A DNA stretch of 10,651 bases, taken from NCBI GenBank assembly GCA_022848805.1, contig JAJISI010000037.1, forward strand, positions 1-10,651. Direction: 5' to 3'. Under the pieces are notes generated by a model. That model was given only the letters and a program-made list of their open reading frames with translations, had not been told where the DNA came from and ran no database searches. This document shows, in pieces, positions 6,615 through 10,651 of the stretch. This DNA comes from Thermoplasmatota archaeon. Lineage in GTDB: Archaea > Thermoplasmatota > Thermoplasmata > UBA10834. Made by a program: the position numbers and the translations under genes. Numbering within the stretch: position 1 is the first letter of the stretch; each line of letters begins with the position of its first letter.

Positions 6615-7892
6615 CTACCTGGCGAATGCGTCTCTTCCGGGATACGTGGCCATGCTGCCGAGCTCCTCCTCGATCCTCAGGAGCCTGTTGTACTTCGCGG
6701 TCCTTTCACCCCTGGATGGAGCGCCAGTCTTGATCTGGCCCGCATTCGTGGCGACGCTCAGGTCGCTTATCGTGGTATCCTCGGTCTCGCCTGACCTGTG
6801 CGATACGATGCATCTGTAGCCACTCCTCGTGGCGTAATCCATCGTCTCCAGGGTCTCAGTGAGAGTACCGATCTGGTTGACCTTGATCAGGACGGCGTTG
6901 GCGATGCCTTTTCGGACGCCTTCCTCGAGTATGGCCTGGTTGGTGACGAATATGTCATCTCCCACGAGTTGCACCTTCCCACCGAGTCGGGACGTCAACT
7001 CAGCCCATCCGTCCCAGTCGGATTCGGATAAGGGATCTTCGATGGAGGCGATAGGGAATCGGCTACAGAGCTCAGAGTAGATGTCCGTCATCTCCCCACT
7101 CGAACATTTCAGTCCCGTGCTCTTCCGAAGCACGTAGGCAGAACCGTCGTGGAACTCGCTGGCAGCCACATCGAGCGCGAGTCGGAAATCCTCATTCTGC
7201 CTGAGCCCCGTCTGCTCGGCGGCCTCGACTATCAGCTCGAGTGCCTGATCGTGAGATTCGAGCCGCGGAGCGAAACCACCCTCATCCCCCACGGAAGTAC
7301 TCAGTCCCTTAGACTTGAGGTTGGATTTGAGAGTCTGGAAGACCTGCGCAGCCATCCTGAGCGATTCCGCGTACGTACCGGCTAGCGGGATGAACATGAA
7401 CTCCTGGAAGTCCAGGTTGTTGTCCGCATGCGCCCCCCCATTCAGAATATTCATCATAGGGACGGGCATCGTCGCGACCTCGGCTCCACCGAGGTATCTA
7501 TATAACGGCTTCCCCTCGCTCTCGGAGGCCGCGCGGGCGACGGCAAGGGAGACCCCGAGCATGGCGTTCGCTCCCAACCGTGACTTGTTCGCTGTGCCAT
7601 CCAGATCCATCATGAGCGTGTCTATCTTCTCCTGGTCGACTGGGTCCATGCCGCATATCTTCGGCCCAATCACCCGGTCGACATTCTCCACGGCCTTGAT
7701 CACACCCTTGCCTGAGAACCTCTTCATGTCGCCGTCGCGCAGCTCCAACGCCTCTTTAGTCCCAGTCGAAGCTCCGGATGGAACTGAGGCGCGGCCCATC
7801 TGGCCATCGCTCAGGAGCACGTCGACTTCGACCGTCGGGATTCCCCTGGAATCGAGGATCTCGCGACCCTTCACCCTCTTGATGGTAGGCAT
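6615..7892 (-). CDS. eno: Enolase (phosphopyruvate hydratase)
   Basis: Interconverts 2-phosphoglycerate and phosphoenolpyruvate in glycolysis and gluconeogenesis; cytoplasmic and Mg-dependent. The 425 residues are the normal length. The start [17 protein letters not shown] is typical. Catalytic and metal residues are all present: E204 in VGDEGG, D241, E285, the DD pair at 312-313, K337 in LIKVNQ, H365 in SHRSGETED and K388 in GQIKTG. The dimer and phosphate-binding S39-G-A-S-T block is intact. The ATG at 7892 has no ribosome binding site; a T-rich box ends 28 bases upstream, suggesting a very short or absent leader. It appears to be its own unit: a hairpin lies upstream after the peptidase gene and another just past its stop. 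Nothing unusual in the protein. Confidence 0.97.
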   Translation of the reverse strand: MPTIKRVKGREILDSRGIPTVEVDVLLSDGQMGRASVPSGASTGTKEALELRDGDMKRFSGKGVIKAVENVDRVIGPKICGMDPVDQEKIDTLMMDLDGTANKSRLGANAMLGVSLAVARAASESEGKPLYRYLGGAEVATMPVPMMNILNGGAHADNNLDFQEFMFIPLAGTYAESLRMAAQVFQTLKSNLKSKGLSTSVGDEGGFAPRLESHDQALELIVEAAEQTGLRQNEDFRLALDVAASEFHDGSAYVLRKSTGLKCSSGEMTDIYSELCSRFPIASIEDPLSESDWDGWAELTSRLGGKVQLVGDDIFVTNQAILEEGVRKGIANAVLIKVNQIGTLTETLETMDYATRSGYRCIVSHRSGETEDTTISDLSVATNAGQIKTGAPSRGERTAKYNRLLRIEEELGSMATYPGRDAFAR

Positions 7893-7920
7893 CCTATCGG
7901 ATGCCGAATCGCAGTCGGGC

Positions 7921-7926
7921 TAAAAA
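7921..7926 (-). promoter_or_regulatory. TATA-like box of enolase
   Basis: On the minus strand TTTTTA ends 28 bases before the ATG at 7892. Transcription would begin within about five bases of the start codon, consistent with the absence of a ribosome binding site. Confidence 0.45.
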
Positions 7927-7980
7927 GCAGTTTCAATGGAAAGGCCGGGAAAGCAGTCCGGTCGGTGGACTACTCCCCCG

Positions 7981-8010
7981 GCGGGCCCCGACTTGGGCCC
8001 CGCAAAGTCG
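7981..8010 (-). terminator. GC-rich hairpin after the first clostripain gene
   Basis: GCGGGCCC (7981-7988) pairs with GGGCCCCGC (7995-8003) with one bulged base and a six-base loop. A second, mutually exclusive stem uses that loop: CGACTT (7989-7994) with AAGTCG (8005-8010). It lies about 35 bases past the peptidase stop codon (8046) and before the enolase promoter, so termination or 3'-end protection is likely. No strong T-run follows directly. Confidence 0.45.
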
Positions 8011-8045
8011 GCTCTCGGTTCCCCCTCTATCGGCAACCTTCTCCT

Positions 8046-9392
8046 TCAGTCCATGCAGAATAGGTCCAGGAACTCGTTCCAGTTAGTATCTTGGGCGAAA
8101 TCCAGCCCTCTGGAAAGGTCTCCGTACGATTCCCTGTACTTCTCCACGGACTGGGTGAAGTATATCGACAGACCGTAGGTGTTGAGGCACGCCTCGGCGC
8201 CCAAGTCCGTGGTGATCGACTCAGAGTATGGCACCGCAGCCCTCAGCAGGTCGAACGTGCCTTCGGTCAGGTCGCTGATCTCCGGGATATTCTCCCCCAG
8301 GAGCATCAGCAGAGACCCGATATCCGCGAATGGGAATATCTCGCCCTTGAACTGAATCTGAGGAGTCTGAGCCTCCGCCGATTCTATCGCGCCCCGGTAG
8401 GATGGGTTCTCAACGAGCCTGAGGAGTTCATCGGACAACTTGTCCACACCGACCTCGGCGTCGACGCCTACCAGTCGGTCAACCTCGCCCAGGTCCATCA
8501 TGGAACAGCTGACATACGGAAATCCTCCGATGCCCGCACCCGCACAGTAGATCTCGTACGAGTCGATGTAGGCGTCGACGGCGACCTCGCACACTAGACC
8601 AGGGTCCATCTTGTCGAGAAGATGCATGTAGTTGAGGAACATGGTGTAATCCCAGCCTGCGCCGGGGACCGTCGTTATAGACGCGACCATGTAATCTGCG
8701 ACGTTCCTGTTCTCGTATGCAGCCTCTATGCACCCCATGAAGCACGCGTCGTACGCGATTATGTCGAGCTTGACACCTTCCGGGAGTGCAGCGTCGATCG
8801 CGTTCGCCGTCTCGTCTAGGGAGAGTGAATCCCTGACTCCGTCCTCATCACCGGTGTCGTCGGTGCAGAGCCCGTACCAGCCTCCGCCGTGGTCCCATAG
8901 GTCGAGCATGTAGTGGTCGGCCGGAGCGCTTGCCATGGCAGTCTCGACGAAGTATGTGAGCGTGGCAGGGTCGCCCATGTTCAGCTCACCGGGGCAGCCA
9001 CCCGCGACCAAGTCGCAATCGCAATGGGATTGATAAACGCCGTCGACGAGTTCGATGTGATGCTCATTCGGACCGTCCATCAGATACCAGTGTGTCCCAG
9101 GGATTGCTGCGTAAGTATCCATCAGGACGATGACGTTCACACCGTCGACCGACCCCACGGCCTCCATCTCGGCGAGATCTGACAATGCGAAGGATTCGAG
9201 GTTGTTGTCACCATCCAGATAGACCATGACAGTCCATTCCGCATCTTCCAGAGGGACCGTCGCCCCAGCTGAATTCCCCTGTCCGTTTCCTCCAAGGACA
9301 AAGGTGTTCGCCACTGATAGGCTAGCTATCAGCATGATTCCAGTCAATAACACTCCTGCATATCTTCCCCTCAAGATAACTTTCCCCCTCAC
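8046..9392 (-). CDS. Secreted clostripain-family (C11) cysteine peptidase
   Basis: Exported cysteine peptidase of 448 residues, likely for breaking down external protein; clostripain cuts after Arg, but specificity here is unknown. Residues 1-34 look like a signal peptide: positive start (R, K, R, R) then a hydrophobic stretch from about 11 to 33. The mature domain starts near WTVMVYLDGDNNLE (53-66). The catalytic dyad is H168 in LWDHGGGW and C217 in YDACFMG, both in the C11/caspase-like context. A Cys motif, C124-x-C126-x6-C133, precedes ELNMGDP and is shared with the paralogue next door. The C-terminus ends GLDFAQDTNWNEF plus seven residues, with no membrane anchor visible. The GTG at 9392 is supported by a TATA-like box 24 bases upstream and lacks a proper ribosome binding site. 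No regulatory partner is visible. Family assignment is firm; secretion and substrate are inferred. Confidence 0.9.
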   Translation of the reverse strand: MRGKVILRGRYAGVLLTGIMLIASLSVANTFVLGGNGQGNSAGATVPLEDAEWTVMVYLDGDNNLESFALSDLAEMEAVGSVDGVNVIVLMDTYAAIPGTHWYLMDGPNEHHIELVDGVYQSHCDCDLVAGGCPGELNMGDPATLTYFVETAMASAPADHYMLDLWDHGGGWYGLCTDDTGDEDGVRDSLSLDETANAIDAALPEGVKLDIIAYDACFMGCIEAAYENRNVADYMVASITTVPGAGWDYTMFLNYMHLLDKMDPGLVCEVAVDAYIDSYEIYCAGAGIGGFPYVSCSMMDLGEVDRLVGVDAEVGVDKLSDELLRLVENPSYRGAIESAEAQTPQIQFKGEIFPFADIGSLLMLLGENIPEISDLTEGTFDLLRAAVPYSESITTDLGAEACLNTYGLSIYFTQSVEKYRESYGDLSRGLDFAQDTNWNEFLDLFCMD

Positions 9393-9416
9393 TGACCTCG
9401 GTCATGACATCTCGCC

Positions 9417-9424
9417 AAATAACC
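9417..9424 (-). promoter_or_regulatory. TATA-like box of the first clostripain gene
   Basis: GGTTATTT on the minus strand ends 24 bases before the GTG at 9392, giving a transcript starting at or near the start codon. Between them lies TGACCTCGGTCA (9393-9404), a 5-base inverted repeat with a two-base centre, which may be a protein site or chance. Confidence 0.45.
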
Positions 9425-9503
9425 ATTTTGGTACAATCCTAGGACAGTGCGGTCACCCTGTGAAGCGAGATTCCTCGGTCAGGCCGTGATAAAACCAGGG
9501 AAA

Positions 9504-9522
9504 CGGGGCCGAGGTGGCCCCG
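9504..9522 (-). terminator. Hairpin terminator after the second clostripain gene
   Basis: A perfect 7-base stem, CGGGGCC (9504-9510) with GGCCCCG (9516-9522), closes a five-base loop. On the minus strand it is followed by TTTCCCTGGTTTT. It lies about 65 bases after the stop codon of the second peptidase gene and upstream of the promoter of the first, so the two peptidase genes are probably transcribed separately. Confidence 0.6.
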
Positions 9523-9587
9523 AGATAAGAGGTTTTGGGCTATATCGTGCTCCAGTCGCCCGCTCACTCGGCCGCTACATAGGCCTG

Positions 9588-10651
9588 TCAGAAGCCGAGG
9601 ACGAACTCATCCCAGTTGGTGTCGATGGTGAAATCGAGACCGTAGTAGATCAGCTCACCAGCCGCTGCTGCCTCCTCCTCCGTCTCGTAGGAGTAGTCGA
9701 CATAGGTGTATTGGCTCGCATACGGCAGATATATGGACAACCCGGTAGTCGTGAACGCACCACCGGTGACCTGGCTTACCCAGTCGCACTCGACAGACTC
9801 CTCGACGATGGAGACTATCGTGTCAGCATCCTCCGAGAGGCTGTCGTACATGCTACCGAGAAGCTCCACACCCAAGCTGAGGTCTGGGAAGGCGTACTGC
9901 TCACCGAACATCTGAAGCGCTGGTGTGTTCGCGGCGAACGCATACGTCACGTCACCTCTGCTTATCTCTCCGGTAGCCAGACCTGCCATCAAATCGTAGG
10001 ACAGCGAGTCAACCGCGGCGGCTAGGTCCTCGATGGTCGAAAGGTCTACCGATGTGAGCGAGACACCCGTCCATCCGCCCAGCCCCTTGCCAGTGCAGAA
10101 CGAGTAATACTCGACGTACCCGTCAATGATGTGGTCCAGCAGCTCCGGCACGCTCATCGACGGATCGGCGACGAGGTCGTCAAGGAACAGGTCGTACGCC
10201 CAGCCGTCGAACGGTATGCCCGTGATGGAGGATATCATATAATCCGCCAGATCCCTGAACTCGTAGGCCACTTCGATCATGGACATCAGGCATGCATCGA
10301 ACCCGATTATGTCGAGATAGATGCCCGTCGTCTCTTCCGCAGCGGCGACGGCCTCGGCCGCCTCATGAACGGTCAGACGGTCGGTTCTTCCGTCCTCCTC
10401 CCTTATCGAGCTGTCGTCCCAACAGACACCATACCATCCGCCGCCGTGGTCCCAGAGGACCAACATATACCGGTCAGCAGGTGCGAACGCAACGGAAACC
10501 TCGATGAACGTCTGAAGCGTGTCAGGATCCCCCATGTTCAGCTCCTCATGATGGCAGCCGTCAGGGCCTAGGATCTCCTCGCAGTCGCAATAGGTCTCCC
10601 CTGCTTCCAAGTCGAAATGCTCCTCGTCCACTCCGACGTAGTACCAATGGG
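9588..10651 (-). CDS. Second clostripain-family (C11) cysteine peptidase, N-terminus beyond right edge
   Basis: Paralogue of the neighbouring C11 peptidase; about 354 codons are visible and the frame stays open to the window end. The first visible residues HWYYVG match HWYLMD at 101-106 of the neighbour, so roughly 100 N-terminal residues including any signal peptide are missing. The catalytic His is in LWDHGGGW (codon at 10446-10448) and the catalytic Cys in FDACLMS (codon at 10290-10292). The Cys motif CDC-x8-C followed by EELNMGDP is conserved with the neighbour. The C-terminal GLDF-IDTNWDEF motif is also shared, again with no membrane anchor. Sequence between these blocks has diverged considerably, especially after the catalytic Cys, so the duplication is old or selection on substrate range differed. 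The GTG at 10631 is inside the conserved region and is not the true start. Likely secreted, by analogy. Confidence 0.88.
   Translation of the reverse strand, partial: HWYYVGVDEEHFDLEAGETYCDCEEILGPDGCHHEELNMGDPDTLQTFIEVSVAFAPADRYMLVLWDHGGGWYGVCWDDSSIREEDGRTDRLTVHEAAEAVAAAEETTGIYLDIIGFDACLMSMIEVAYEFRDLADYMISSITGIPFDGWAYDLFLDDLVADPSMSVPELLDHIIDGYVEYYSFCTGKGLGGWTGVSLTSVDLSTIEDLAAAVDSLSYDLMAGLATGEISRGDVTYAFAANTPALQMFGEQYAFPDLSLGVELLGSMYDSLSEDADTIVSIVEESVECDWVSQVTGGAFTTTGLSIYLPYASQYTYVDYSYETEEEAAAAGELIYYGLDFTIDTNWDEFVLGF

Noticed and set aside
7315..7923. 202-codon plus-strand frame
   Set aside because: Opposite the enolase gene; Ser/Arg-rich composition is typical of the antisense of GC-rich coding DNA.
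9447..10025. 192-codon plus-strand frame
   Set aside because: Mostly opposite the second peptidase gene, crosses its terminator hairpin, and shows no family motif.
1..10651. CRISPR array, tRNA, rRNA, transposon or toxin-antitoxin pair
   Set aside because: No regularly spaced repeats, no cloverleaf-like segments, no terminal inverted repeats with a transposase, and no small paired genes were seen.

Overview
The window looks like a chromosomal piece of an archaeon, most likely from the Euryarchaeota/Thermoplasmatota side. The evidence is TATA-like boxes placed 23 to 28 bases before start codons (trxB, enolase, first peptidase), which suggests leaderless mRNAs. Inside the large operon, start codons instead carry strong GGAGG-type ribosome binding sites. 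The proteins also have archaeal-type sequences. The lineage is an inference; no rRNA or other phylogenetic marker is present. Abundant secreted clostripain-type peptidases are known from sediment Thermoplasmatota such as MBG-D, which would fit.

Layout: (1) bases 1-574, minus: 5' part of a thioredoxin reductase, cut by the left edge. (2) 743-2062, plus: a monovalent cation:proton antiporter, the only plus-strand gene. Its 3' end overlaps tail-to-tail with the next operon. (3) 2043-6318, minus: a tight four-gene operon, in transcription order an acyl-CoA/2-oxoacid condensing synthase of the homocitrate/isopropylmalate synthase family, the large and small subunits of an aconitase-family hydro-lyase (isopropylmalate isomerase/homoaconitase type), and an NADP-type isocitrate dehydrogenase. 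(4) 6615-7892, minus: enolase. (5) 8046-9392 and 9588-10651, minus: two paralogous secreted C11 (clostripain) cysteine peptidases in tandem; the second is cut by the right edge. The non-coding stretches (575-742, 6319-6614, 7893-8045, 9393-9587) hold promoters, palindromes and hairpins. I see no tRNA, rRNA, CRISPR or insertion sequence.

The operon is the most interesting part. The dehydrogenase keeps every isocitrate-binding residue of E. coli Icd that I can align by eye, so the chain most simply reads acetyl-CoA + oxaloacetate -> citrate -> isocitrate -> 2-oxoglutarate. The first step would then be done by a Re-type citrate synthase and the second by a two-subunit IPMI-like aconitase, giving a compact glutamate-forming branch without the classical Si-citrate synthase or AcnA. 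Peptide breakdown by the secreted peptidases, glycolysis/gluconeogenesis (enolase) and thioredoxin-based redox control are compatible with an anaerobic peptide-using heterotroph, but this lifestyle is an inference.
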